A stretch of 64,000 bases of DNA from Ipomoea triloba (lineage: Eukaryota; Streptophyta; Magnoliopsida; Solanales; Convolvulaceae), in assembly GCF_003576645.1 (NCBI RefSeq), contig NC_044916.1, positions 1,758,886 to 1,822,885 on the forward strand, written 5' to 3'. The notes below the pieces were generated by a model. The model made no database searches and was not told where the DNA came from. It worked only from the letters and a program-made list of their open reading frames with translations. Every line of letters starts with the position of its first letter. The first letter of the stretch is position 1. This document shows, one piece after another, positions 43,424 to 53,921 of this stretch. The translations under genes and the position numbers were made by a program.

Positions 43424-44721
43424 GGATAAAAAGGAGCCTGTTCGATGACATGGGGCAGATCAAAATTGATGCCCCTAATGTTAGGATGCTTGGAGACGAT
43501 GTTGGCCAGCGTGGCACCAAATCCACCACCAACATCCACGACCACAACATTATTGGCTCCCTCGAAACCTTTGTAGCATTCCACAACTTTGTTTATCACA
43601 AATGTACTATGGTTTTGCATTGCTTTGTTGAATACCTCATTGAATCTGCTGTCTTTGCTAGGATACTCAAATAAATGCATTCCATGGGCCATGTTGAATG
43701 GGATTCCTCCCTCAACTACTGCATCTTTTAATGCATACCTTCATGCAAATTAAACTCATTCATCTTATTTATTTATCGAACAAATAATATATAAAATATA
43801 AACCTGTACTGTAATTTAAGCCTTTGAGACATAACTTAAATGGCCAACCAATTCAAAATAGCTTTATATATAGCAGCGACATTGTGTAGGGTTCAAATCC
43901 TACCAATGCTAGGGGTATTTGTAAACATAGAAATTTAATTTTTTCTTGATATGAGATAGATGTTCACAATATATGTTTCAGTAAGTTTATTTGACAAATT
44001 TTGAAGTCCAATTTAGTGGTAAACAAGGGTAATTAATAAGAGTTCTATATAGGAGCTCAATATTTGTCAAATAACTCATTGAAACACTGAGAATGTCAAT
44101 CTCATATAAAGAAAAAAAGATAGAATCAATTTTTTTAAATGTTTATCCTTATCATTTAAGTTTCTTTATTAATATCCCGTCCAAATTAAACCTAATGAAA
44201 TATCAATAAAAAGGGCTAAAATCACTACATCCGAAATAATTGAAGGACAAAAAATAAACACCGCAATAACATAAGGAAGTGAAAAGTGAATACCAGGAAT
44301 CCATAAAAGCTCTATCAGTCATCAGCTGTACCATGGGAGAAAGGGACACCCCATCTTCATTGGAGACAAAATGCTTACAAACTGGTGCTAAACCATATAA
44401 ACACTGATGAACAGACCCACCATTTTTATCCTCTGTGATTGTGCAGCTGAGAATGGAATGGCTAGCAAGGAACTTCAACATCCTATCTATCATGTTTGGG
44501 GCATTAGGGTTTTGTGTGGGAAGAGAGGCAGCAATCTCTTTAGCTGAAAGTTTGGCTTCTTCACCAGCTTTTGCAATAGTCTCAAACACACCAAGTTCAA
44601 TGGATGCTTTCAAGACCATCATTAGGGGTATCCCACTAGTCACCCCTATGGCCTTCAAGAACCCCTCATCTTCTTCACCTGAAATCATTGTGGCAGAGGT
44701 TTGGAGAGCGAAGTCCAACAT
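41971..44721 (-). CDS. O-methyltransferase C (divergent COMT-like)
   Basis: Exons in translation order: 44294-44721, 43422-43738, 42926-42990, 41971-42288; 375 residues from the first ATG, or 364 from MISGEEDEG at residue 12, which fits the paralogues better. SAM site [19 protein letters not shown] and [11 protein letters not shown] are present. It differs clearly from A, B and D: the catalytic stretch reads LHNWDDEHC, with Asn where the others have Asp after the His; exon 2 is 6 bp longer (extra Val-Val); a GSVHQ insertion is present in exon 1; and the tail is YKLSANI. Introns 1-3 are unrelated in length and repeat content to the other copies, and no CPSF73-I piece lies beside its 3' end. 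An older member of the array, perhaps with another substrate. Confidence 0.9.
42480..42700 (-). mobile_element. SINE family 2-like, OMT-C intron 3
   Basis: CCAATGCACATTCTCAAGTAATG..., ATAACTGGCTGGCTTAAACC, CAATAAGGTCAACACTTATC match 15227-15455 in part. Contains an internal duplication of TTGTTTATAACTG and GGGTAAAC words and is followed by a T run at 42751-42770. Confidence 0.5.
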
Positions 44722-44812
44722 CCTATCAATTAATGCACTGGTCGTTATAAACTATAAAGTATAATAATATATAGTTTTTGACTTAGTGGTAACTGGTATG
44801 TATTTTATATAT

Positions 44813-45120
44813 GGTCCTGTTTGGTAAATATTAGCATATCAGCCAATTTTGGCTTATTTGACCAGTATTAGTTGTTTGACTTGGTTAAAAAATAAATATA
44901 TGTGTTTGGTTAATAAGCTTTTTGTAACTCCAAAATACTAAAATTCAAAATATAATGCTACTTAAAACAACATTTTCAATTAGTTTTTTGAGAAAATAAA
45001 TTATACCAAACAACTATCAGCTAACAACTAATTTCTACAATCAGCTAATATTATCAACCAATCATACCTTCTAACCCAATCAGCTAGCAGCTTCAGCTAA
45101 GCAATTTACCAAACAGGACC
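44813..45120. mobile_element. MITE upstream of OMT-C
   Basis: 308 bp with perfect ends GGTCCTGTTTGGTAAAT and ATTTACCAAACAGGACC; flanked by TATATAT on both sides, consistent with a 7-8 bp duplication of hAT type but ambiguous because the flank is TA-rich. It lies about 90 bp upstream of the OMT-C start. Confidence 0.75.
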
Positions 45121-45399
45121 TATATATACTTTCTGGCTTTTTAAAGATTTGGGAATGAAGCTTTGGAAATGGGTGAAGTGAAGAAGCTAGCTAGCTAGCT
45201 TGAAGTGGGTGTTGGAGATGATTTTTCCTAGGAACAAGGTTAGTTCTTATAGAGGAGATGAGATCATGTTTGTTCCTCTTTTTTCTTGCATTGCATTTAT
45301 GATGTTGTACGATGAACTTGAATTTGATTAAACCTTAACAAAAATCAACCAACTTCTAGATCATATTCCTTAATTATCATTGATGGTGGTTGTACAAAA

Positions 45400-46440
45400 T
45401 ATGTACATTTGTCAGCAAGGTTTTATTGACCGGCATATTGGCATGTCCGAATGGTCTCTTCAGTCTTCAGTTTTTAAGTTTAAGAGTGATTTTACTTTTA
45501 TTAGTGAAATCACTACCTTAAAAGTGATTTCACTAAAAATATTTATTATTGATCGATATATAAGTATTTGAAAATACATAGAATCCTATATTTTCAAGTA
45601 ATTTAGGAATAAGATTCCAAAATAATTTAAAAATATACAATTGCTACAATTATATTACTACTCCCAAGCCAGCTCAAATACCTTAATTAGCATCTTCGGA
45701 AGCAGGGGGCTGGTGACAGTATAATAGGACAGACACCCGACCCAGAATAACCAAAGAAACCAAGGGCCGGAAACATTTACTCCACTGTACCGGCCTATTC
45801 AAGAGGAAACAGTTATGGCTAAGACTGCATTCAATGTAAGCTCGGCTCTTCATTACTGTGGAAACGTACCGTTACTTGAAAAGAGATCGTTGCATGCAGA
45901 TATTAGTAGGAAACCTTTCAATAAGACATGTTCTAATTCTTGTACTCAACACTCTAAGCAATACAACTTTGATTACTTACCAATAGTATCCGGTAACGTA
46001 TTTACCGTCGGTAAAGGACTTGCTATATGCATAAAGAGTAATTTCATAGTGATTAGTGTAATCATCATTAACTTAAGAGTGATTTCACTGAAAACCTTCA
46101 TTGATTGGCAAGTGCATTAAGTACTGGATCTCTTTTGTCACAGGAGTGATTTTAGGGAAGAACTTCATTGCTTGACAAGTGCATTGAAGTATTGGGGTCT
46201 CCTTTGTCTTAAAAGTGATTTAATCAATTCGTTGATTGACAAGTGCATTAAAGGGTCTCTTCTGCCTTAAGAATGATTTTCTTTGTGAACCACTACGTAC
46301 CATAAGATTGATTTTGTTAAAAGCCTTCATTGACCGGCATGTACAGAATAGTCTCCTCTGTCTTAAAAGTAATATGCTATTTCAAGAAATTAGGTACTAC
46401 CACTGTGAAATGAACAAGAAGCTAAGTAACCATAACTCGT
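45400..46440. repeat. Degenerate long repeats, AAGTGATTTCAC-rich
   Basis: Recurrent words CTTAAAAGTGATTTCACT, TTCATTGATTGGCAAGTGCATT and GTCTCTTTTGTCTTAAAAGT are spaced about 80-100 bp at 45420-45560 and 46060-46380. Between them, 45600-45960 is unrelated. Short ORFs over this stretch repeat phrases such as LRVISLKTFID only because the DNA repeats. Origin unknown. Confidence 0.5.
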
Positions 46441-46538
46441 TTTAGAGCTACGGTAACTAAACAAAATAACACAAAAACATATGAACAGTAAATAAACACA
46501 AAATACAAAAATAAGACTCACTGGGGAAAATTTTCTTA

Positions 46539-46638
46539 AGAACCTGTAGTAAATGAGGAGGAAGACGCGCGCAAAAAAACTGAGAAAATTATTCACACAC
46601 TGTTGGCATATTTTGGCATAATATTTTGCCTAGCATGC
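46539..46638 (+). pseudogene. CPSF73-I 3' fragment 2
   Basis: GAACCTGTAGTAAATGAGGA to ATTCACACACTGTTGG matches exon 5 of CPSF73-I, with an altered GCGCGC stretch in the middle. It then jumps to the 3' UTR words GGCATAATATTTTGCC and CATGC. Only about 70 coding bases remain. Confidence 0.8.
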
Positions 46639-47004
46639 ATAATGGAAACCGCGACTAGGGTACCCAGTTAGGAATACGTCCCGGTACCTGGAGCCCACGG
46701 CTCCATCACGTTGTCCCGCAAACAGGCAGAGCCTGGCGCTCTGGCTGCCAACTAGGCGATGGCGGTTGTGGCGCCCAACTGGATGCAGCACGTGTGGAAT
46801 GCAAAATCTTCCAGAGATTCTCTCATAGATTTGGGGCAGGATTTCCTTTTTTAAAGCATGCAAATCTTAATGGGGCACGGTTTTGAAATCAATTTTCTTG
46901 CAATTACTCTATTACAAAATAAAAATTATCTTTTAGTATTTTTTTTTTCTTGTTTTACTATTGTGTTAGCCCGCTGTCCAGCTACCCATGACCGTAAAAC
47001 TAAC
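46639..47004. mobile_element. GC-rich insertion of unknown class
   Basis: Interrupts the CPSF73-I 3' flank: TTTTGCCTAGCATGC before and AATGCAAAATCTAGATT after are adjacent in the intact flank. 46640-46830 is unusually GC-rich (GGTACCTGGAGCCC, CTCTGGCTGCCAAC). The minus-strand 77-codon ORF in it resembles nothing I know. It may be a solo LTR or LTR piece (ends TGGAAACC...CTAACA), but a target duplication is not clear. Confidence 0.5.
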
Positions 47005-47177
47005 AATGCAAAATCTAGATTATTTATAGTTTAATCCAATCTGCTAGATTTAACTGTTATTACAACTCTTTTCAAAAAAAAAAAAAAAACTGTTATTACA
47101 ACTGTTTGGAATTTATTATGAGGCACAACTTCCCTTTGTCTCAAAATCTTTTATGCAAACAATTTAGCTACTTGTAC

Positions 47178-47536
47178 ACCAAATTATATTGTGACCATGG
47201 TCCACAATGTATTGTGGACTATGATCATGGTTGATACTGCAGTTGTGTTGAACGGATAGTGTAGTTGTGTTGAAAAGATACTGCAGTTGTGTTAAAAGGA
47301 AAGTGCAGTAACAGATACCGCTCATCCGTTCAACACAACTGCAATATCATTTCAACACAACTGCAGTATCATTTCAACACAACTACAATTCCAGACCGCG
47401 CAGCTGCAGTTCCCTTTCAACACAACTGCAATATCTGTTCAACAGAACTACAATATCAATTCAACACAACTGCAGTATCACCCATGATCCATGGTTCATA
47501 ATGCATCGTGGACCATGGTCCACGGTATAACGACTG
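47178..47536. mobile_element. Hairpin-ended TIR element, 9-bp target duplication
   Basis: 359 bp, flanked by TACTTGTAC at 47169-47177 and 47537-47545; the intact OMT copies carry that word once. Ends: ACCAAATTATATTGTGACCA and (inverse) CAGTCGTTATACCGTGGACC, both leading to the palindrome-like ACCATGGTCCAC. The interior is a run of variants of CAACACAACTGCAGTATC in both orientations. A 9-bp duplication suggests a Mutator-type transposase acted in trans. Best-defined member of the hairpin-ended group. Confidence 0.8.
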
Positions 47537-47774
47537 TACTTGTACAACTCAATAACTCATTCAGTATTCACAGGACATATGACTTTCAGAGCAACAAATC
47601 CTGCCTCTTTTGCCAGGGCTTCAAATTCTCTCTGCGTTCTCTACTTCCCTCCAGGAGTCATCGTCATCATGAGCATGTCAGCGTAAAATGGACTACCATA
47701 CATGACGTCACTCTCAGGATGTTTCGGTAGTATAACTTCTACTAACACCGCCTTACCAGATTCTGGCAAAGCTT

Positions 47775-48571
47775 GTTGGTTGTAGAGGTTGGAAAACAGA
47801 TGAACAGACAAGAAAAGGAAATCTTCAGGCGTGATATCACTTTCCTATAAGCTTTTAATCTTCCCTCTATACAAGCAACGGGGTTTCAAGATTAAATCTT
47901 ATGGGATACAAGAAGATGAAACAAAGTTCTTTGTTGCTCTAAAAGAAACTTTAAGAGAGATTTGAACCGTGAAATAACTTGATAGAATGCAAAACTTGCT
48001 GCTTTCATCAGATGATACTCCCTAGACTTTATAGAGAAAATTCTAACCGTTGGGAGCAGTTTACTGGAAGTTTATGGCTGTTGGTAAACCACCTTCAACC
48101 ATATTTTTGAAATTCCAACCGATTTTGGATAGGATAATCCGGTTTACGTAAGTTACGTACCCATGCATGATAAACGTGATAAAAACACATTCTAGTCTTA
48201 ATATCCCCAATGCAATATACTTGTTGCAAAACAAGAGAAACTAAAACATGTGTACGTTACTTACCCTTACATATATCACATCAGCATTCGAGTCATAGAA
48301 CGCTTCACAGATTCGCATCTCTCGAGAGTTGGAAGTTTGCATAAAGACTATCAAGACATCTGTCGATCAAACTGATCTCTCGAACATACCTATCTCTCGA
48401 GACATTGATGTTCCGTGAACGATCTTCCGAATAAACTGACCTCTCGAGGTATCTCTCGATTATCCAAAATCATTTTTACCAAACTAAATAATACTTATAA
48501 CTCCACAACTACAAATATTATTTAAGCTTGGTAGACATCTGAACCATTAATCTCCATTACTGTATAAATAT
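47775..48571. mobile_element. Insertion of about 0.8 kb in the OMT relic
   Basis: GCAAAGCTT precedes it (47766-47774) and follows it (48572-48580), giving a 9-bp direct repeat; intact copies have the word once. The left end is GTTGGTTGTAGAGG and the right end ATAAATATCCA, with no obvious inverted repeat. Interior includes repeated ATCTCTCGA words at 48310-48455. Could be a Mutator-like or solo-LTR element; class undecided. Confidence 0.6.
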
Positions 48572-48627
48572 CCAGCAAAGCTTCCCAACAGTTCTTCAAC
48601 AGCTTCAGGCAATGCTCATCATCCCAA

Positions 48628-48788
48628 TCGCGTCGAGTGCGGGAATGAGCAAGCCCTGGAAGAAGAAGGCGATCGGAGCTGATGGAGTGCGATAAGAACT
48701 CTATCATCAAGCGCGCCTCCATTCCTGCTAGAGATTTGAGGATCATCGGCCCTATATTCTCTCACTCCTCCAGTATCCTTGGTACACA

Positions 48789-48826
<38 letters not shown>

Positions 48827-49066
48827 TGATCCAGTGCTTGCTATGAATTTGGTGATGCGTGCTTTCCACGAATGAATTCCTGCAATTGTATATGCAAAGG
48901 TTGTTAGGTAGGGTTTGATGCTTTACCTACGTAAAAATCTCATTACCAAATTAATTATGCCATCTGGAGTAATTGCTATTGGTTTGTTGGACACAGAACT
49001 CATAAATGCACTGATTTCTGTTTCCTTTCTGTAATAATTGTCTCTATACACACACACACACACAAT

Positions 49067-49101
<35 letters not shown>

Positions 49102-49462
49102 TACTTTACAGTTTATGATATCACTGTGCTTAGGATGAATTAGAAGAGTTGTTTTTGATTCATGCCGCTAGGGAGAAGGCTATGGTTATTTAGTTATAGT
49201 TTGTAAAAGTGATAGTAACTGTTGAAGAGCTTTTGTGCTTGATCCTCTGTGTCAAGAGGTTCTTCTGTTTATTGATCAGCTGAGGCACCAACTGCCACAG
49301 AAGAGTGTTGTACAAGATGAGGATTTGCAATTTCCAAATGCTGGGGAATGGCTGCAAGTACCACAAGTTGTTGAAGGGTTGCAGGAAGAACTTGAGAGAG
49401 ATGGTTACCCTGTTCTTGATGAACTTGCTATGAGTGTTAGCACAGGGAACCTTTAACACGTG
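48628..49462 (+). pseudogene. MRS2-4 5' fragment
   Basis: Matches MRS2-4 exon 1 from GCGTCGAG..., intron 1 and part of exon 2. Exon 1 lacks about 36 bp present in the parent (between AAGAAGGCG and ATCGGAGCTG). Exon 2 lacks the segment from TTTAAAGACGAGTGGG and the whole stretch coding LPFEFQVLE...VAE. TAG and other stops interrupt it (ATGGTTATTTAGTTATAG). It runs into CPSF73-I sequence near 49462. Confidence 0.9.
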
Positions 49463-50065
49463 AAAAAAGGCTTCACATACCAGATCCTGGTGGCACCTGA
49501 AGATCTCGACATCTTCTTGCAGCTTTCAACTGCAAATGTCACTCAGAGAATTACTATCCCATATTCAGGTGCCTTAGCTGTGATTAGGCACAGGATCAGG
49601 CAAGTTTATGATATTGTCGAGTCTTCAACAGATGAGGATTTTGGTGTTCCAACACTACGGATTCATGATAGAGTTCTAGTTAAACAGGAGTCAGAGAATC
49701 ACCTTTCTGTGCATTGGACAGTGGGTCCTATTAGTGATATGTTCTCAGACTCTGTTGTAGCATTGGTTTTAAATGCAAACTGAGAAATGCCAAAGTTGGT
49801 TGTGGAATCAGAACCGGTGGTAAATGAAGAGGAAGATGCAAAGAAAACTGAGAAAATTATTCACACACTGTTGGTCTCTTTGTTTGGTGATGTAAAACTT
49901 GGAGAGAATGGCAAATTCGTTATAAATGTCGATGGGAACATAGCGGAACTTGACAAACAGATTGGTGATGTTGAAACTGAAAACGATGTCCTCAAAGAAC
50001 AAGTTAGAAAAGCATTTAGGCGAATCACAAGTGCTTTGAAGCCCATCCCACTCTCATCACCTTAG
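49463..50065 (+). pseudogene. CPSF73-I 3' fragment 3 (C-terminal 200 codons)
   Basis: From AAAAAAGGCTTCACATACC to the natural stop, in the frame of CPSF73-I residues about 495-695, fused behind the MRS2-4 fragment. An in-frame TGA at 49781-49783 replaces an AGA codon. It lacks the metallo-beta-lactamase half, so it cannot be a nuclease. The flank 50066-50391 also matches the intact gene's 3' flank and leads into OMT-D, reproducing the CPSF73-I/OMT-A arrangement. Confidence 0.9.
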
Positions 50066-50391
50066 ATTAAGGTAACTTTTCTATTGTGCATTGATTCATT
50101 ATCATATATTCATATGCTGAATCACATCCTGTAATCCATATTTAGGCATAATATTTTGCCTAACATGCAAAATCTAGATTATTTGTACAGAGTAATTTAA
50201 TACAATATGCTAAATTGCATGCACAAGTCTTTTTTTGATACTTCTATTCTATCAACATCCAAATGAACCAAGAGATGAACAACATAAAAATTATATATGT
50301 AATTTAACTGTTATTGCAATTGTTCGGAATTTATTAGGAGGCACAAAAACACTTTTCCTTTGTCTCAAAATCTTTTATGCAAACAACTTAG

Positions 50392-52536
50392 CTACTTGTA
50401 CAATTCAATAACCCATTCAGTATTCACAGGGCATATGACTTTCAGAGCAGCAAATCCTGCCTCTTTTGCCAGGGCTTCAAATTGTCTCTGTGTTCTCTCC
50501 TTCCCTCCAGGATTCATTGTCATCATGAGTACGTCAGCGTAAAATGGACAACCATACCCGACATCTTTCTCAGGATGTTCTGGCAGTATAGCTTCTACTA
50601 ACACCACCTTACCAGATTCTGGCAAAGCTTTCCAACAGTTCTTCAGCAGCTTCAGGCAATGCTCATCATCCCAATCGTGTAGTATCCACTGCAGTTTTCA
50701 GAACAATTTACTTAGATCTTGTGTATAACAAAGATACCATCATTTTCTTCATTTTTCGCAAGTTGTCTTTACACTAATGGTATATTTTACTGAGCAATGA
50801 GCACTAACCTTCATGAATATAATCTCTCCACAGGGAACACTCTCAAACATATCTCCTGGAATATGCTCCACACCTAACAATAGGTAAGACATTATCTTTG
50901 TGTTAGTATTTTAACTCTTAAATTTTTTTAAATTTATTTCATGTTTTACCTTTTTAATTATATATAAAATAATATATTGGGAACAAGAAATCCCATCCCT
51001 TTTGAACTTTTGCTGGGACGGGGAATCTCCGCTCTATCCCCTAGTTGTAGGGATGGGGAAAATATATCCCTCAAGTGTGGCGTCAAGGACTAGAGTGCAT
51101 ATTCCCCGCCCTATGACCATCACTAATAATAAGTATATGCAGAAACCCTGTAGTACTAAGAGTTTAGAAATAGAAACAATTCAAGTTTAGGGTACATACC
51201 TGGAATAGCAGGAGCCTCTTTGATGACATGGGGCAAATCAAAGTTGATTCCCTTGATGTTAGGGTACTTGGAGATAATGCAGGACAGTGTTGAACCATAA
51301 CCACCACCCACATCTACCACTTCTTTGGCTCCCTCAAAACCTTTGTAGCATTCCAAAACTCTCTTCATTGCAATTGCACTATGGTCATGCATTGCTCTGT
51401 TGAATACCTCATTGAATCTACTGTCTTTGCCAGGGTATTCAAATGCATGCATTCCATGGGTCCTATTGAATGGGACTCCTCCCTCAAGCACTGCATCTTT
51501 TAATGCATACCTTCACACAAACTCACTTGTGTATGTTAAATGAGTAAATCAAAGCCACAATGTGAGTTCACATTACCTTTCCTAGTAAGTGTAGCTTTCT
51601 ACTTTAATGATTTAATGGCTAATGCTTCCTGCCAAAGAATTTGTAAACTAGTTGACTAGTCTAATTATGAATTCTAGTCTTACCTTTCCTAAAATAGTTT
51701 TTTTGGGGGGTGACGAGTGAAACTCGCGTTGCCACTATTTGAGGGTATGATCTGGATAAACATGATCATATGCAAGATTGCAAGCTATGTATTGGAAGAT
51801 TGAAAAATGCCATAAAAGTCAAAAGACCAAAAGTGAAAAAAACCAGGGACAACCTTAGCCAAGTTGGCTAGGATGTTGACTTAGTATTCAAGTTTGATTC
51901 CAAACGGGAGCGGCCTATTGGCCTTCTTGGTTTGAGACTGTTAACTATGGACAAACAAGGTTGATTTATCTCCTTGTGATCCTTTGCCAGCTAGGATCAC
52001 AAGGCAGGTTACCCAATGAACACTCTCGGGTAGTGGTTGTGAGTTTTCCTCGTGACTAAAAAATGTGAAAAAAAAAACTAGTTCACAAAATCTCAAACAA
52101 CGGAAGGAAGATCAGAGAAAAGTTCATACCAGGGATTAACAAAAACTTTGTCAGCAAGCAGCTGTACCATAGCAGAAAGGGACACCCCATCTTCATTAGG
52201 GACAAAGTTCTTGCTGACTGGTGTTAAACTGTATGAACATTGATGATCCTCTGTGAGTGTGCACTTGAGAATGGACTGGTTAGCAAGAAACTTAAGCATC
52301 CTGTCCAGCATGACTGGTGCATTAGGGTTCTGTGTGGGAAGACAGTCTGCAATTTGTTTAGCAGAAAGCTTTGCTCCTTCACCAGCCTTTGCAATGATCT
52401 CAAACACCCCGAGTTCAATGGCAGCTTTTGAAACCATCATCACTGCTGTCCCACTTGACAGCCCCATGACTCTTAGGAATCCCACTTCTTCTTCACTTGG
52501 AAGTTTGGCCATTTCTTCCATTGATGATGAACCCAT
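50392..52536 (-). CDS. O-methyltransferase D (COMT-like)
   Basis: Exons in translation order: 52130-52536, 51200-51510, 50809-50873, 50392-50688; 359 residues, all borders and the stop intact. SAM site [30 protein letters not shown] and [11 protein letters not shown] as in OMT-B, to which it is nearest. Notable changes: NPW for NSW at the end of exon 1, and [11 protein letters not shown] near the N-terminus. Intron 1 contains the shared SINE family 2 copy and intron 2 the shared GGGACGGGGAATCTCC segment. The upstream gap at 52649 removes its promoter. Confidence 0.9.
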
Positions 52537-52648
52537 CTTTGATCTTTCTGTGCTTTCTGGTTCTTAGAGATTTGGGTATTGAGCTCTGGAAATGGGGAGA
52601 GTTTTGTAGGATGTTGCAGTGGGTTGGGGGGGGGGGGGTTATGATATG

Positions 52649-52798
52649 NNNNNNNNNNNNNNNNNNNNNNNNNNNNNNNNNNNNNNNNNNNNNNNNNNNN
52701 NNNNNNNNNNNNNNNNNNNNNNNNNNNNNNNNNNNNNNNNNNNNNNNNNNNNNNNNNNNNNNNNNNNNNNNNNNNNNNNNNNNNNNNNNNNNNNNNNN
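52649..52798. other. Assembly gap (150 N) upstream of OMT-D
   Basis: Sits at the same place as the gap upstream of OMT-B, between a G run and a long T run (52799-52838). Confidence 0.9.
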
Positions 52799-52840
<42 letters not shown>

Positions 52841-52929
52841 CTTCAATTGATTGAATTGTTCATGTTGATATCATCAGACTTCCCACCAAGAAGGCAACAA
52901 TGTAAACCAACAAAATATCTAGGCTAATA

Positions 52930-53860
52930 TTCAATCCTCCCATCCTAAGCACATCTACCTTTAGGGTAGTTCAAGTTACCTAACATTACTTAGGTAGCGT
53001 ATTATAATGCTCTATAACTTTGTATATGAATTATTATTTGGTTCGAAATTTTTAGATATTCAAGATAAAATTTAGTTATTGTTTGAGTTTAATTACAAAA
53101 AGACAAAAATGTCATTTTTAGGTTTTAAGATTTTTTTTTTTTTTTTTAGATAAGCCCTTCAAAAAAGCTATGGCTATAGATTAAGGATGAGCCTCGACCC
53201 TTTTCAAATTCGAGATATAAATCAAATCCACCATGTGAATTCACATTACCTTTCCTAGTAAGTGTAGCTTTCTTCTTTAATGACTAATGCTACCTGCCAA
53301 ATAATTTGTAAATAGTTGACTAGTCTAATTATGGAGTTTTAGGCTTATCTTTTTTAAAATAGTCTTTTTTTTTGTGTAAGGGCATCCCCAATAGTTGGGG
53401 ATTTTGAGAAGTTTTTACAGGTGTGACTAGAAAAGAAATTATGGAAGGGGAGGGAAAAAAGAAAAGGAAAAAAAAACAAAATCAAGATCTGAAAAAATAA
53501 ATAAATATAGATTTACGCACCCTGGCAAGCGCGAGAGTTGCTCCTCATGCATTGTGAGTCGCCACTTCACTGTAAAAAACCTCATATTTGCTAGAAAACC
53601 TCGCCCCTTCTCTCTCTTCACACTCTCTCCTCCATATTATCTTTCTTTTTCTCAAAAATCGTGATAAATCACTATTGGGGATAGCCTGAGTGTGTACCTG
53701 AGAATAGACTGGTTAGCAAAAAACCTAAGCATCCTGTCCAGCATGACTGGTGCCTTAGGGTTTTGAGTGGGAAGACAGTTTGCAATTTCTTTAGCACCTT
53801 TTTTCCATATGGGAGTGCAATCGGGTGCCACTAGACTACAAGGACTAGGCAAGTTGTGGT
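52930..53860 (-). pseudogene. OMT relic: intron 1 and exon 1 piece
   Basis: 52930-53350 matches OMT-A intron 1 (CACATATACCTTTAGGG, TCAAGTTACCTAACATTAC, TACCTGCCAAATAATTTG). After a MITE at 53380-53686, 53690-53795 matches OMT exon 1 in inverse (GAGAATAGACTGGTTAGC, CATCCTGTCCAGCATGACTG, GGGAAGACAGTTTGCAATT). A SINE family 1 piece (53804-53860) and a poly-A run (53881-53919) follow. The rest of the gene is missing; OMT-D now begins where its exon 2 should be. Confidence 0.8.
53380..53686. mobile_element. MITE in OMT relic
   Basis: Ends GGGCATCCCCAATAGT and ACTATTGGGGATAGCC are inverted repeats; about 307 bp, no ORF of interest. Confidence 0.7.
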
Positions 53861-53876
53861 GGGTTTTAGAGATTGG

Positions 53877-53921
<45 letters not shown>

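Larger units (their letters stand above)
47085..48630 (-). pseudogene. OMT relic: exon 4 with two insertions
   Basis: Exon 4 pieces at 47168-47177, 47537-47774 and 48572-48630 match OMT-B/D exon 4 on the minus strand (TTGCCAGGGCTTCAAATTC, CAGATTCTGGCAAAGCTT, TTCAGGCAATGCTCATCATC). It is split by the TIR element at 47178-47536 and the insertion at 47775-48571, and its coding start is lost: at 48628-48630 it passes through TCG directly into MRS2-4 exon 1 sequence. Exons 1-3 are absent. Confidence 0.85.

Noticed and set aside
47289..47501. 70-codon ORF with repeated FNTT/QHNCN phrases
   Set aside because: Translation of the CAACACAACTGCAGTAT repeats within the TIR element at 47178-47536.
48522..48746. 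Minus-strand ORF ending in [20 protein letters not shown], considered as a short expressed methyltransferase
   Set aside because: It is the junction of an OMT exon 4 relic with antisense MRS2-4 exon 1; no SAM domain.
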